A stretch of 64,000 bases of DNA from Streptococcus cristatus ATCC 51100 (GCF_000222765.1 NZ_AFUE01000001.1:62001-126000), one strand, 5' to 3'; shown: positions 34,172 through 42,357, numbered from the stretch's first letter. The notes: generated by a model not told the origin, from the letters alone. Made by a program: numbers and translations.

Positions 34172-35284
34172 CTATAGACTTTTATTTGTGATTTCTGATT
34201 TATATTGAACACTTAAAATGATGATGCTTTTTTCTTTATCAATCTGACAATCATATAAAAATGGATTCCAAAGTACATCAGTGCAGGTGATTGTTCTTAT
34301 TTGTTCTGAGCATAGGTATTGAATAAAGTGATAAATAAACCAATTATGTACGACAGCATTGCTTAATATTAAATTAGTCGACATGCTCCAAATAAAATCA
34401 TTATAGCAATCCAATTGCTTATAACTTACAGGAAGAAAATCAATTTTATCTCCGTCCAATCTTCTTAGTACTTTTAAATAGTATTCAGCCTCATCGCTAT
34501 ATAATTCTAGACCGAAACATGCTTTCATGCTCAGATGAAGATAGTTTACTAAAAATTGACAAATGACTTGTCTCGGAAACAAATATAAAGCTCTTGATAA
34601 AAAGTTATTAAATGATCTATTGATGATATCACGACGTGTTTTAAATGTTCCTCGTTTTACCACTCCAAATGGTACTTCTATAGTTTGTTTGAAATTGAAG
34701 TCATAGTTCCCTTTATAAAGCTGAGTTAGAGAATGCTGATCAACTTGTTCGAAATAATCAGGATAATGCTTATAATGAGAAGTTTTAAAATAGCTACTAC
34801 TCCTATCAATGGGGAATTCTTTTTCCCAAAAGTTTAATAGATCATTTAAGTCATCGTATTTTAAAAATTTATGGCCGCAAGTGCAGGAGAAAGCTGGAAT
34901 GTGCATTCTATAGGGGCTTTGGTAAAGATTTATTGACTTCTGGCAGCTTGAACACGTGACTTGTAGTTCTACATCAGGATGTAACACGCAGTGTTGATGC
35001 ACCATCGCTTGATGCTCATACAAATGTATTCCTTGAGAGATACATACAGGACAAAATCTCAAACTCTTATAATAAGGAACTCCGTAAATGAAATCCTTAA
35101 ACAGTTCCTCTGATAGTTGTTTTCTACGGTTATTAAGGTCAATAGAATAAGTTTCTTCAAATTTCTTGTAAAAATCACCTGTAATGTGAAATAGTCTTTT
35201 ATATCTTTCTAAAACGCACCAATTACTTAAATGTGAGTCTATTTGTAGATATTTTTCTCCAATAATCATAGTGTTTTCATCCAT
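34172..35284 (-). CDS. tniQ: TniQ-family target-selection protein
   Basis: 370 residues. TniQ/TnsD proteins bind the target DNA (or a guide complex) and recruit TnsC. Zinc-binding pairs are visible: FCPVC (C78, C81) with HQHCVLHP (about 96-102), CSSC (C111, C114) and CTCGH (C134, C136). The C-terminal half is helical with aromatic residues and carries no domain I can name. It is shorter than Tn7 TnsD (about 508 residues), and it is the only target selector in the element. The start overlaps the tnsC stop by 19 bp, so translation is coupled. Confidence 0.88.
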   Translation of the reverse strand: MDENTMIIGEKYLQIDSHLSNWCVLERYKRLFHITGDFYKKFEETYSIDLNNRRKQLSEELFKDFIYGVPYYKSLRFCPVCISQGIHLYEHQAMVHQHCVLHPDVELQVTCSSCQKSINLYQSPYRMHIPAFSCTCGHKFLKYDDLNDLLNFWEKEFPIDRSSSYFKTSHYKHYPDYFEQVDQHSLTQLYKGNYDFNFKQTIEVPFGVVKRGTFKTRRDIINRSFNNFLSRALYLFPRQVICQFLVNYLHLSMKACFGLELYSDEAEYYLKVLRRLDGDKIDFLPVSYKQLDCYNDFIWSMSTNLILSNAVVHNWFIYHFIQYLCSEQIRTITCTDVLWNPFLYDCQIDKEKSIIILSVQYKSEITNKSL

Positions 35285-36183
35285 GTGATATACATTGTTG
35301 ATTTAATGACCTCTTCCCAAGTGTCAATAGATAATTCTTGTAATGCACGTCCATAATCTCCACATTGCAGTAAGACTTCGCGAACAATGGGGATAAAACT
35401 ATATAAGGGGATCTCATCGTTTCCAATTGAATAAGCCAAATTGATATTTTTTAAAGCAGTAAATAGATTATCACTGTAGTTCGCTAGCTTTAAACCTGAC
35501 TTGAAATAGTAGTTTGTATAAGATACTCCTGATCCTGATGGGAATTCAATTTTGGAATCAAATGCACTCAGTATATCTGTTATTTCGTCCTTTGTTTTTA
35601 TACCATAGAAAGATACTGAATCAACCATAAAACGTCCCACTATTTGTGTCATTCCCATCTCCAGGAAACTTTGTTTTTGCGTGTTGAGTTGTTCTTGACC
35701 AATCAAAAGGGTAATCATCTGGATTTCTCTATGATATAGTTCATTGTAAATGCCAATCAGCCAATCATAATGGTATTCTGTTAGATTTTGAGCCTCATCA
35801 ATAATTAGAACTAATCTACTTTGCTGACTTTCTCTAGCTACTAATATAAGATAGTCGAGTAATTGTATCCTTTTAGCTGCTTTATTACGATTATTGGGTT
35901 TAGGATGGCTGACTGCCTTTAAAAGAGTTGTGTAAAATGATGATTCTGATGGTTTTATTTCACGAATTGCTGATACATAAAAACAAGGAATGTTATAATT
36001 AGCTTTAAAAAGCGATTCGCTGATTAGCTTCAGAGCACTTGTCTTTCCAACTCTAGGTTTTCCATAAATGATGGCTCCAGTGATTCGATTCTCCAGCCAC
36101 CATTGTATTGTGTTTGTTAGTTCTTGGATTTGGGGTGTAGGAATCAAATAATTACCTGTCTCAATAGGATGCTCTACAACCAT
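35266..36183 (-). CDS. tnsC: TnsC-type AAA+ ATPase
   Basis: 305 residues. Polymerises on target DNA and bridges TniQ to the TnsAB transposase. Walker A YGKPRVGKTS at residues 40-49, Walker B VLIIDEAQN with D129-E130, sensor-like LLIGQEQLN near 155-165. It is shorter than E. coli TnsC (about 555) and closer to the TniB/CAST-type ATPase size. It begins 17 bp after the stop of the tnsB C-terminal frame, with AGAGG 11 bases before the ATG. Confidence 0.9.
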   Translation of the reverse strand: MVVEHPIETGNYLIPTPQIQELTNTIQWWLENRITGAIIYGKPRVGKTSALKLISESLFKANYNIPCFYVSAIREIKPSESSFYTTLLKAVSHPKPNNRNKAAKRIQLLDYLILVARESQQSRLVLIIDEAQNLTEYHYDWLIGIYNELYHREIQMITLLIGQEQLNTQKQSFLEMGMTQIVGRFMVDSVSFYGIKTKDEITDILSAFDSKIEFPSGSGVSYTNYYFKSGLKLANYSDNLFTALKNINLAYSIGNDEIPLYSFIPIVREVLLQCGDYGRALQELSIDTWEEVIKSTMYITWMKTL

Positions 36184-36200
36184 AATTATTAGCCTCTTTT

Positions 36201-36782
36201 CTATAAATTAAGACCTTTTATTTCTATTGGCGTTCCTCTTAATTTCCGATATGCTCTAAGGCTGTCAATTTCTTTCTCTCCACTCATATTATCAGATTTT
36301 TTTACTTGTTGTTTGAGCTCTAAAGGGGGTGCAGTTTCCTTTAGATGTTCAGCGATTTTTGAAGCAGTTTTTTTATCAACGGTTGGCTTATTAAAAAGAT
36401 AGTTATCATAGCTTTCTAAAATGTTAGATTGATTGAGTTGTGAAAAATGGCCTTCTCGAGCTAATTTTGTGATGATTCTCCTCTCTTTCAAAGAGTGCTT
36501 TCGTCCACGCCATTTTTTCTCTACGAATAAATCATCGTAATAGTTTCCTTTTGAATAAAATGCTTTAATGACGCGAGCATCTTTTAAATTTATTTGAAGA
36601 AGTAATGTTTGTCCTAGTATTGACTTGTCATTGGCTAGTTTTGAACTGGTATATTTGGCTCCAGCAAAATTAAGATGGAGATAGTTGTCACCATTAGCTA
36701 CTACTTTTCTTGAATATTTAGCAGTATGGAGTTCAGAACCGTCCCTTAATGGAATTGGAAGGTAAGTAAATAACTTATTTAT
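36201..36782 (-). CDS. tnsB: TnsB C-terminal region, read in the -1 frame
   Basis: 193 codons, open without a stop from the A8 tract to 36201. The only candidate start codon inside is a TTG at 36491, so most of this segment can only be translated as a continuation of the upstream frame. It begins INKLFTYLPIPLRDGSELHT and contains the beta-barrel region expected after a Mu/Tn7-type DDE domain (DNYLHLNFAGAKYTSSKL..., ARVIKAFYSKGNYYDDLFVE), then basic helices ending in a TnsC-contact-like tail. Joined with the 36779-38041 frame it gives a TnsB of about 613 residues, a normal length. A plain frameshift mutation is the alternative. Confidence 0.8.
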   Translation of the reverse strand: MNKLFTYLPIPLRDGSELHTAKYSRKVVANGDNYLHLNFAGAKYTSSKLANDKSILGQTLLLQINLKDARVIKAFYSKGNYYDDLFVEKKWRGRKHSLKERRIITKLAREGHFSQLNQSNILESYDNYLFNKPTVDKKTASKIAEHLKETAPPLELKQQVKKSDNMSGEKEIDSLRAYRKLRGTPIEIKGLNL

Positions 36783-38041
36783 TTTTTTTGTCTAAAATCC
36801 TCTAAGGGAGAATTACCATAGAGTGAACTATGAGGAGTATTATTATAGTGTAATATCGTCGAGAATGTGATATTTTCCAAGTCTTCAACAGAAATACGAT
36901 ATTTTTGAGCCTGCATTTCAGGAGAGTGACGCCTAGGATCCTTTGGTGAAGATCCGGTTGTTGAAGGCAGAGTGTGGAAACTGTTTTCTTCCAAAGTTTT
37001 AAAAAAGCGTTCAATAATTCCACGTCGTGTCGGTTCTGCTACCTTCCCATAACAAACTTTAATTCCAAGTTTATTAACAAGAGTATTCAAAAATGAGTCG
37101 CTTAGATGAGCTTTAGCATTATCTAAATGAAGCTCATCAAAAAGTGCATATTCAATATCTGAAAATATTTGATTTGGAAAGGCTTTTGGTTTATCGTCTT
37201 TTTCAGAAGAAAAACGATTAGTCGGAATAATACTATTTTCAATACATGAAATTAAATCAAGCGAATCGTACTCTGGTTTTAAAACCAACTCATATCCTAA
37301 GATGCATCGTGTAGAACGATCTATAGCACACAAAATCCATGGACGCTCAATGATTGCCTCTCTCCAAGTTCCTGAAGGAGTCTGAAATTCAGTAATGAAG
37401 TAAGCGTCAATTCGATGTCCGTCTACTTCTACTTCAGATAGAGGAAGTCCACACGAAGTAGGAAGTTGCTCAAGAGTTAAACGAGTAGTTTGAGATAATG
37501 CTTTTAACCTATCTTGAATATCTGACCATTCCTTATAATATCTCAATAAAGCTTTGTATCCCCTATCTGACAATGTAAATGGATATTCATTGTCAGTGAT
37601 ATTATTTTTATAGCACCACCTTAAAAAAGAACGGTGAATAGTTTGTAAATTAGAAATTTGATTAAATTTATGTAGCTTAAATCTTTTGATAACTAGTTCA
37701 TTCAGAACAGGATATTGTATAATAAATTCTTTGAATTTGTTGTATCGATTACTATTGATTCTGGTATAGGGTAAGAGAGCTGAGTAACCATAGATGTATC
37801 CATCGCCATTTTGTGTCAGACAGCGCTCTACCAAACGATAGATTTTACTTGCTGACATGTTGGTTTCATCAGATATTGTTTTAATAGTGAGACTAGTGGA
37901 CAAATATAGATCGATAGCATTTTTCTTGCGCAAAAATATCTCTTTCTCACTATCAGACAGATTTGATATCTCTACAGGTTCCCACGCGTCTGTGTTAAGG
38001 TATTCTTCCGGAACATTAAACTGTTTCAATTTATCTCTCAC
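36779..38041 (-). CDS. tnsB: TnsB DDE transposase, N-terminal and catalytic frame
   Basis: 420 residues before a stop. N-terminal helix-turn-helix modules (TIKTISDETNMSASKIYRLVER near 52-73 and a second helical domain to about 175), then the integrase core with D207 (EVDGHRIDAYF), D307 (ELHLDNAKAHL) and E344 (RRGIIERFFKTLEEN), the complete DDE triad with 36 residues between the last two. The frame ends directly after the catalytic domain, at LEDFRQKK, where homologues continue into a beta-barrel; that part is present in the -1 frame. It starts 11 bp inside tnsA, the usual coupled arrangement. Confidence 0.92.
   Translation of the reverse strand: MRDKLKQFNVPEEYLNTDAWEPVEISNLSDSEKEIFLRKKNAIDLYLSTSLTIKTISDETNMSASKIYRLVERCLTQNGDGYIYGYSALLPYTRINSNRYNKFKEFIIQYPVLNELVIKRFKLHKFNQISNLQTIHRSFLRWCYKNNITDNEYPFTLSDRGYKALLRYYKEWSDIQDRLKALSQTTRLTLEQLPTSCGLPLSEVEVDGHRIDAYFITEFQTPSGTWREAIIERPWILCAIDRSTRCILGYELVLKPEYDSLDLISCIENSIIPTNRFSSEKDDKPKAFPNQIFSDIEYALFDELHLDNAKAHLSDSFLNTLVNKLGIKVCYGKVAEPTRRGIIERFFKTLEENSFHTLPSTTGSSPKDPRRHSPEMQAQKYRISVEDLENITFSTILHYNNTPHSSLYGNSPLEDFRQKK
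36782..36803 (-). other. Putative programmed -1 frameshift site in tnsB
   Basis: On the - strand: AGAGGA (36803-36798), then TTTTAGAC and eight A residues (36789-36782) ahead of the TAA. The pattern matches known -1 signals with a Shine-Dalgarno-like stimulator about 10 nt before an A-AAA-AAA slip, as in dnaX and several insertion sequences. A small AAATAA-G-TTATTT inverted repeat follows the slip. Polymerase slippage on A8 would give the same product. Confidence 0.65.
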
Positions 38042-38693
38042 AGCAACTCACCTCGGTCTCTAAGTTAAGTTCGGACTTCGTTATTTCTATTGATATCTTA
38101 CCAGTGTGATATAAGAAAGATAGTATTGGCAAGATATTTTTTTCCGAGGTGTTAGGACAGCAAGCTATTAGTTTTTTTATCGATAATGTCCCCAGCTCCT
38201 TTAAAAGGATGATTACACCGTTCTTGGTTGCCTGCTCGTCTATTGAATATTGTAATAAAGCAGTGTGTAGTTTTTTGAAATTTGCCAACATCGTTTGTTT
38301 ATCGTGTATTGTTTTTTCTGTGAAAATTTCATACGAATACTGTTTTAAAATCGCCCACTCTTTCTGAACCTGTATCTGTTCTATTACTTTTGTTTTTTCT
38401 AAATCTGAACTATGTTTACATTCAATGATGGTTATACCATTTTTATCTTCCTTTATGAAATCCACAACGGACTTCTTACTCTTCTGATTAATAAATCGGG
38501 CAATATGTAAGTCAGGTTGCTCACAGTAAAAAGATACATTGCTATCAAACTCCAATATTAAAAAGCAATAATACTCCAGATTGCTATAAAGAATAACTTC
38601 TCTTCCAAGTTTAGGGCTGTAAACAATATATCTATTGTTTCCATATGATCTTGTTGCTGAAAATTTAGGTTTCACTGGTTTAATATCTAACAT
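38031..38693 (-). CDS. tnsA: TnsA-type endonuclease
   Basis: 220 residues. Restriction-endonuclease-fold enzyme that cuts the 5' ends of the transposon, giving cut-and-paste movement with TnsB. Catalytic residues can be placed: E40 (LYSNLEYYCF), D78 (SVVDFI) and K93 (IIECKH), with the CEQPDLHI strand between, matching the Tn7 TnsA E/D/K set. A C-terminal helical domain follows (about 150-220). I chose the ATG at 38693 because GAGGG lies 8 bases upstream; the longer start at 38765 would add a hydrophobic leader without a ribosome site. Confidence 0.88.
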   Translation of the reverse strand: MLDIKPVKPKFSATRSYGNNRYIVYSPKLGREVILYSNLEYYCFLILEFDSNVSFYCEQPDLHIARFINQKSKKSVVDFIKEDKNGITIIECKHSSDLEKTKVIEQIQVQKEWAILKQYSYEIFTEKTIHDKQTMLANFKKLHTALLQYSIDEQATKNGVIILLKELGTLSIKKLIACCPNTSEKNILPILSFLYHTGKISIEITKSELNLETEVSCCER

Positions 38694-38791
38694 AAACAAA
38701 CCCTCGCTTATATAAAAGGAAACGCTTTCTAAAATCAATATAACACTTAGAGCAAAAATTATCAACTATTTATAAAGCTAAGGTTTTTTCA

Positions 38792-38937
38792 GTGCATAAA
38801 TTATCAACTTTTTTGTCAATAATGCACAAATTCCCCACTTATTTGTCCATAAAAAATGACAAATAAGTGGGGAATAAATAAATAAGAATGCTGCAGAATC
38901 AGGTTTCTTGAATTATATTTTTGACTGTCAATGCACA
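38792..38937. repeat. Right end of the transposon: TnsB-type binding-site array
   Basis: Direct sites GTGCATAAATTATCAACTTT... (from 38792) and ATGCACAAATTCCCCACTTA... (from 38822), an inverted site ATGACAAATAAGTGGGGAAT (38855-38874), and the terminal TGTCAATGCACA. The region 38694-38791 before them is the tnsA leader and presumably its promoter. Fewer and differently spaced sites than at the left end, giving the end asymmetry usual for Tn7 relatives. Confidence 0.72.
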
Positions 38938-38978
38938 AAAACAAGACAAAATTGAGAAATTAAACTCTGTCTTGTTTT
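38938..38978 (-). terminator. mepB-like gene terminator, interrupted at its T-tract by the transposon; includes right target duplication
   Basis: On the - strand the stem AAAACAAGACA / TGTCTTGTTTT (11 bp) lies 10 bp after the stop of the 38988 gene. Its last GTTTT is the AAAAC target duplication (38938-38942). The first base of the transposon end supplies one more T, so the terminator should still work after insertion. Confidence 0.85.
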
Positions 38979-38987
38979 ACCTGAAAC

Positions 38988-39431
38988 TTATTCTTCTAAT
39001 TCGATTTTTTGAAAATAATCCTGTTGCCATTTTTGTGTTGCCTGAGCAGTTTTATTTAAATTTGTACACCAGGATGGATAAAAACGCATAGCCATCTTTC
39101 CCTTACAATCCTTTGTAGAGAGAATTTTTTTACTGATAGCCACCTCTTTGGGAATGATAAATAAACCGCAATGACAGCCGTCTATCACGACAATCAGCAG
39201 TTCATCACCCAAGTCCTCATCGGTATAAGGAATATTCTTGTTGTCTTGGTCTTTTTTCCAAAAGACTGTAAAGTAGCCTTCTTTTTTAGGTGTTTTCTTT
39301 GCCAAACGGCATCTTTTGTATTCTTGATTATCCTTCGGCTTAATCAAAATGCCTTCATAGTCTTCATTCCATTTTTCTTTTATCAGATCAAAGTCACCAT
39401 AATACCTATGAAGAATGTCTGTCATTTTCAT
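38988..39431 (-). CDS. MepB-family protein
   Basis: 147 residues matching the MepB family of small cytoplasmic proteins (named after the gene in the Staphylococcus mepRAB locus; function unknown). Recognisable stretches are GYFTVFWKKDQDNKNIPYTDEDLGDELLIVV-like core (only parts quoted: KKEGYFTVFWKKD, DELLIVVID), GLFIIPKEV, KGKMAMRFYPSW and the C-terminal ATQKWQQDYF. No mepA efflux pump or mepR lies beside it. The right end of the transposon is 50 bp beyond its stop. The ribosome site is weak (AGAAAG). Confidence 0.8.
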   Translation of the reverse strand: MKMTDILHRYYGDFDLIKEKWNEDYEGILIKPKDNQEYKRCRLAKKTPKKEGYFTVFWKKDQDNKNIPYTDEDLGDELLIVVIDGCHCGLFIIPKEVAISKKILSTKDCKGKMAMRFYPSWCTNLNKTAQATQKWQQDYFQKIELEE

Positions 39432-39485
39432 TGTTTTATTGTCTTTCTAAATTTTTTACCAAAATAAAATTATGTAATATAATTA

Positions 39486-40274
39486 TTAGAACAAAAACTC
39501 CCTAATTAAACCAATGACTTGACCATTTTGCGGCAGAGAGGAATGATGGGCAGCCTTGCCTATGACGATAGCCTCTCTGTATGAAGCAATTTTGCCTTTG
39601 TAAATCAGGCTCCCAGCTTCTACACTGCTTCTATGAACGATGCCATCGCCATCTCGGAAAAATATTCCTAAAATCGATAAATGCTGCAGCTTCTTAGGCA
39701 GTTTTCCTTGGTTGGCTACAAAGTCGTCTAGCATTGGGACTCGATGATTGAGATTTTTCTTATTCAGATTATAAGGACTACCAATAGTCAGGAGCTTTTC
39801 CACCCCCAACCCAGAATGGTCTGCTAGGTATTGCTGTAGGAATACTGTATAAATTAGACCTCCATTAGAATGCCCCAACCCTTTAAAGCTGGTAAAAGCA
39901 TATTTCTCTCGTAAAACAGTTATGGCAGCGTTGAACATAGCAGCCTGCTTCTTGATATTTTTGTAACCATCGCAATTATTCTGAAAACCAACCACAAAAA
40001 TGGGGGTTCTGTCCTTTCGCTTCAAATGCCCACGATAAGTCATGTGGCCGTCATTCCAGACTTTGATACGAATGAGACTATGGTGAGGATGCTGGCCGTG
40101 ATTGAGCTTTCTAACCATTTTGTTAAAACGATTCTCTGTTGCTGAACTACCCGGAATCATGATAATTGGCTGAATATCAACTTTGCTAAAGGGCAGATGG
40201 CTGATGGGATGGGAAGTGAGCTTCGCTTGTATGTCGTTATAAAGCCGAATTAGATACTTAATAAACTTTTTCAT
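39486..40274 (-). CDS. DUF915-family alpha/beta hydrolase
   Basis: 262 residues. Nucleophile in KGLGHSNGGLIYTVF (G-H-S-N-G), acid in FFRDGDGIVHRSS and histidine in KAAHHSSLPQN, a complete triad. The N-terminus (MKKFIKYLIRLYNDIQ) is amphipathic rather than a clear signal peptide. I chose the ATG at 40274 over a start at 40301. Substrate unknown. A second member of the family lies at 46120. Confidence 0.8.
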   Translation of the reverse strand: MKKFIKYLIRLYNDIQAKLTSHPISHLPFSKVDIQPIIMIPGSSATENRFNKMVRKLNHGQHPHHSLIRIKVWNDGHMTYRGHLKRKDRTPIFVVGFQNNCDGYKNIKKQAAMFNAAITVLREKYAFTSFKGLGHSNGGLIYTVFLQQYLADHSGLGVEKLLTIGSPYNLNKKNLNHRVPMLDDFVANQGKLPKKLQHLSILGIFFRDGDGIVHRSSVEAGSLIYKGKIASYREAIVIGKAAHHSSLPQNGQVIGLIREFLF

Positions 40275-40294
40275 TTCTTTTTTCCTAAGTGTAC

Positions 40295-40330
40295 AAAACA
40301 AGCTACATAAACTAAATTATGTAACTTGTT
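40295..40330 (-). terminator. Intrinsic terminator after ffh
   Basis: - strand stem ACAAG(TT)ACATAA / TTATGT(AG)CTTGT followed by TTTTG, 6 bp after the ffh stop. Confidence 0.7.
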
Positions 40331-40335
40331 TGCGA

Positions 40336-41904
40336 TTACTTCCGTTTTTTCTTGTTTTTCTTCATTTGCTTAGCCATTTTATTCATGCTGCGGCGCATGA
40401 GGAATTCTCCAGCTTTTCCTTTGAGGCCACCGCCAAAAAGTTGACTCATATCTGGCATACCTGCTCCGCCTAAAGCAGATAAATCAGGCATACCGCCTTG
40501 GCCCATCATGCCTTCTAAAGCTGACATATCCGGCATGCCACCCGGCATATTTTTAGGCAGATTGTTAGGATTGAGCCCCATCTGTTTCATCATTTTGTTC
40601 ATATCTCCAGATAGGACGCCCTGCATCATCTGTTTAGCTTGGTTAAAGTCTTTGATAAACTTATTGACTTCGACAAAGCTATTACCAGAACCAGCTGCAA
40701 TCCGACGACGACGGCTTGGGTTAAGCAGGTCTGGATTTTCCCGCTCGGCTGGTGTCATAGAGGATACGATGGCACGTTTACGGGCAATTTCTTTTTCATC
40801 TACTTTGATGTTTTTAAGAGCAGGATTATTGGCCATACCTGGCAGCATCTTGAGCAATTCTTCCATAGGACCCATGTTCTGCACTTGGTCCAGCTGGTCG
40901 ATGAAATCGTTGAAATCAAAGGTGTTTTCCCGCATTTTTTCAGCCATTTCAAGAGATTTCTTCTCATCGTACTCTTGAGCGGCCTTTTCAATCAGGGTCA
41001 GCATATCCCCCATACCGAGGATACGGCCAGACATACGGTCTGGGTGGAAGGTTTCGATATCAGTAATCTTTTCACCGGTACCAGTGAACTTGATTGGTTT
41101 GCCAGTAATCTGACGGACTGACAGAGCTGCACCACCACGGGTATCCCCATCAATCTTGGTCAGGATAACCCCGGTCACTTCGAGTTGATTGTTAAATTCA
41201 CGGGCTACATTTGCTGCTTCCTGACCGATCATAGCATCGACAACCAGCAGAATTTCATTTGGCTGTGCTAAAGCCTTGACATCAGCCAGCTCCTGCATGA
41301 GTTTCTCGTCAATTTGCAGGCGACCAGCCGTATCAATTAATACATAGTCATTGTGATTAGCCTTGGCTTGCTCCAAACCTTGACGGACAATCTCTACTGC
41401 TGGAAACTCGGTACCCAAGGCAAAGACTGGCACATCAATCTGTTGCCCCAGTGTTTTCAACTGATCAATAGCCGCTGGACGGTAGATGTCCGCCGCAATC
41501 ATCAAAGGACGAGCATTCTCTTCTTTCTTGAGTTTATTGGCCAATTTACCCGCAAAGGTCGTTTTACCAGCCCCTTGCAAACCGACCATCATGATAACAG
41601 TCGGAATCTTTGGTGACTTGATAATCTCGGCAGTATCAGAACCCAGAATGGCTGTTAGCTCTTCGTCTACGATTTTGATGATCTGTTGAGCTGGATTTAG
41701 AGTATCAATAACTTCATGCCCTACGGCCCGCTCGCGGACGCGCTTGATAAAGTCTTTTACAACAGGAAGGGCAACGTCGGCCTCTAAGAGGGCTAGACGA
41801 ATCTCTTTGGTTGCCTCTTGGACATCCGCTTCAGAGATTTTCCCTTTCTTACGAAGATTTTTAAAGACGTTCTGTAAACGTTCAGTTAAACTTTCAAATG
41901 CCAT
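40336..41904 (-). CDS. ffh: Signal recognition particle protein Ffh
   Basis: SRP54 GTPase that targets nascent membrane proteins with 4.5S RNA. 522 residues. N domain (first about 90), G domain with GLQGAGKTT P-loop (about 108-116), DTAGR, TKIDGD, and the methionine-rich M domain (MMQGVLSGDMNKMMKQMG, then a repeated GGMPDMS-type tail). The terminal KKNKKKRK is basic. In S. mutans this is part of the sat (secretion and acid tolerance) operon. ylxM lies 55 bp upstream. GAGGAG precedes the ATG. Confidence 0.97.
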   Translation of the reverse strand: MAFESLTERLQNVFKNLRKKGKISEADVQEATKEIRLALLEADVALPVVKDFIKRVRERAVGHEVIDTLNPAQQIIKIVDEELTAILGSDTAEIIKSPKIPTVIMMVGLQGAGKTTFAGKLANKLKKEENARPLMIAADIYRPAAIDQLKTLGQQIDVPVFALGTEFPAVEIVRQGLEQAKANHNDYVLIDTAGRLQIDEKLMQELADVKALAQPNEILLVVDAMIGQEAANVAREFNNQLEVTGVILTKIDGDTRGGAALSVRQITGKPIKFTGTGEKITDIETFHPDRMSGRILGMGDMLTLIEKAAQEYDEKKSLEMAEKMRENTFDFNDFIDQLDQVQNMGPMEELLKMLPGMANNPALKNIKVDEKEIARKRAIVSSMTPAERENPDLLNPSRRRRIAAGSGNSFVEVNKFIKDFNQAKQMMQGVLSGDMNKMMKQMGLNPNNLPKNMPGGMPDMSALEGMMGQGGMPDLSALGGAGMPDMSQLFGGGLKGKAGEFLMRRSMNKMAKQMKKNKKKRK

Positions 41905-41959
41905 AAATATTTCTCCTCTTAATTATCAAATGATGGAAATGGACAGGTTTCTATCCGTT

Positions 41960-42292
41960 TTATTCTCGGTTATCAATGCTGGACAAAACCGCAAGCTGCT
42001 CCTGCAAATAGGGATCGTCAGGGTATTTCTCCATAATCTGATCGAAAATCTGACTTCTGACAATATAGTCAGAGTACATATGCAGTTTCATTTCGTAGTC
42101 TTCCAGAATTTTCTCTGTCCGCTTGATATTGTCATAGACAGCTTGGCGGCTCACATTAAACTCCTCAGCAATCTCAGCAAGGCTGTAATCATCTGCGTAG
42201 TAGAGCTCAATATAGTTCATCTGCTTGTCAGTCAGCAAAGCCGCGTAAAACTCAAACAGAGCATTCATTCGATTTGTTTTTTCAATTTCCAT
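41960..42292 (-). CDS. ylxM: YlxM-family DNA-binding/SRP-associated protein
   Basis: 110 residues, UPF0122. Sigma-like helix-turn-helix ([27 protein letters not shown] split as [18 protein letters not shown]) in the middle. Always encoded directly ahead of ffh in Firmicutes and thought to modulate the SRP pathway. Short and highly acidic C-terminus. Confidence 0.93.
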   Translation of the reverse strand: MEIEKTNRMNALFEFYAALLTDKQMNYIELYYADDYSLAEIAEEFNVSRQAVYDNIKRTEKILEDYEMKLHMYSDYIVRSQIFDQIMEKYPDDPYLQEQLAVLSSIDNRE

Positions 42293-42357
42293 AAAGAATA
42301 TTATACCAAATAATCCCTTTAAACTCCACTCTTTCGATAGGTTTGAAAATGGAGAAT

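Larger units (their letters stand above)
33954..38937 (-). mobile_element. Compact Tn7-like transposon (tnsA-tnsB-tnsC-tniQ), 4984 bp
   Basis: Begins TGTGCATAGACA and ends TGTCAATGCACA: inverted termini agreeing at 11 of 12 positions with TGT...ACA ends. A perfect AAAAC duplication flanks it. It encodes TnsA-type endonuclease, DDE transposase TnsB (in two frames), AAA+ regulator TnsC and one TniQ, all on the - strand, and essentially nothing else; non-coding ends hold repeated putative TnsB sites. No tnsE, Cas genes, CRISPR array or cargo are present. All four proteins keep catalytic motifs, so the element could be active. It lies between dif_SL/xerS and the terminator of a mepB-like gene. 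The genes are AT-richer than their neighbours. Confidence 0.93.

Noticed and set aside
36201-36491. Separate 96-residue gene between tnsB and tnsC
   Set aside because: Its only start is a TTG inside an open frame that continues upstream without stops to the A8 tract of tnsB; better explained as the tnsB C-terminus.
33954-38937. CRISPR-associated transposon (CAST)
   Set aside because: No Cas12k, Cascade genes or CRISPR repeats in or beside the element; target selection must rest on TniQ alone or on factors elsewhere.
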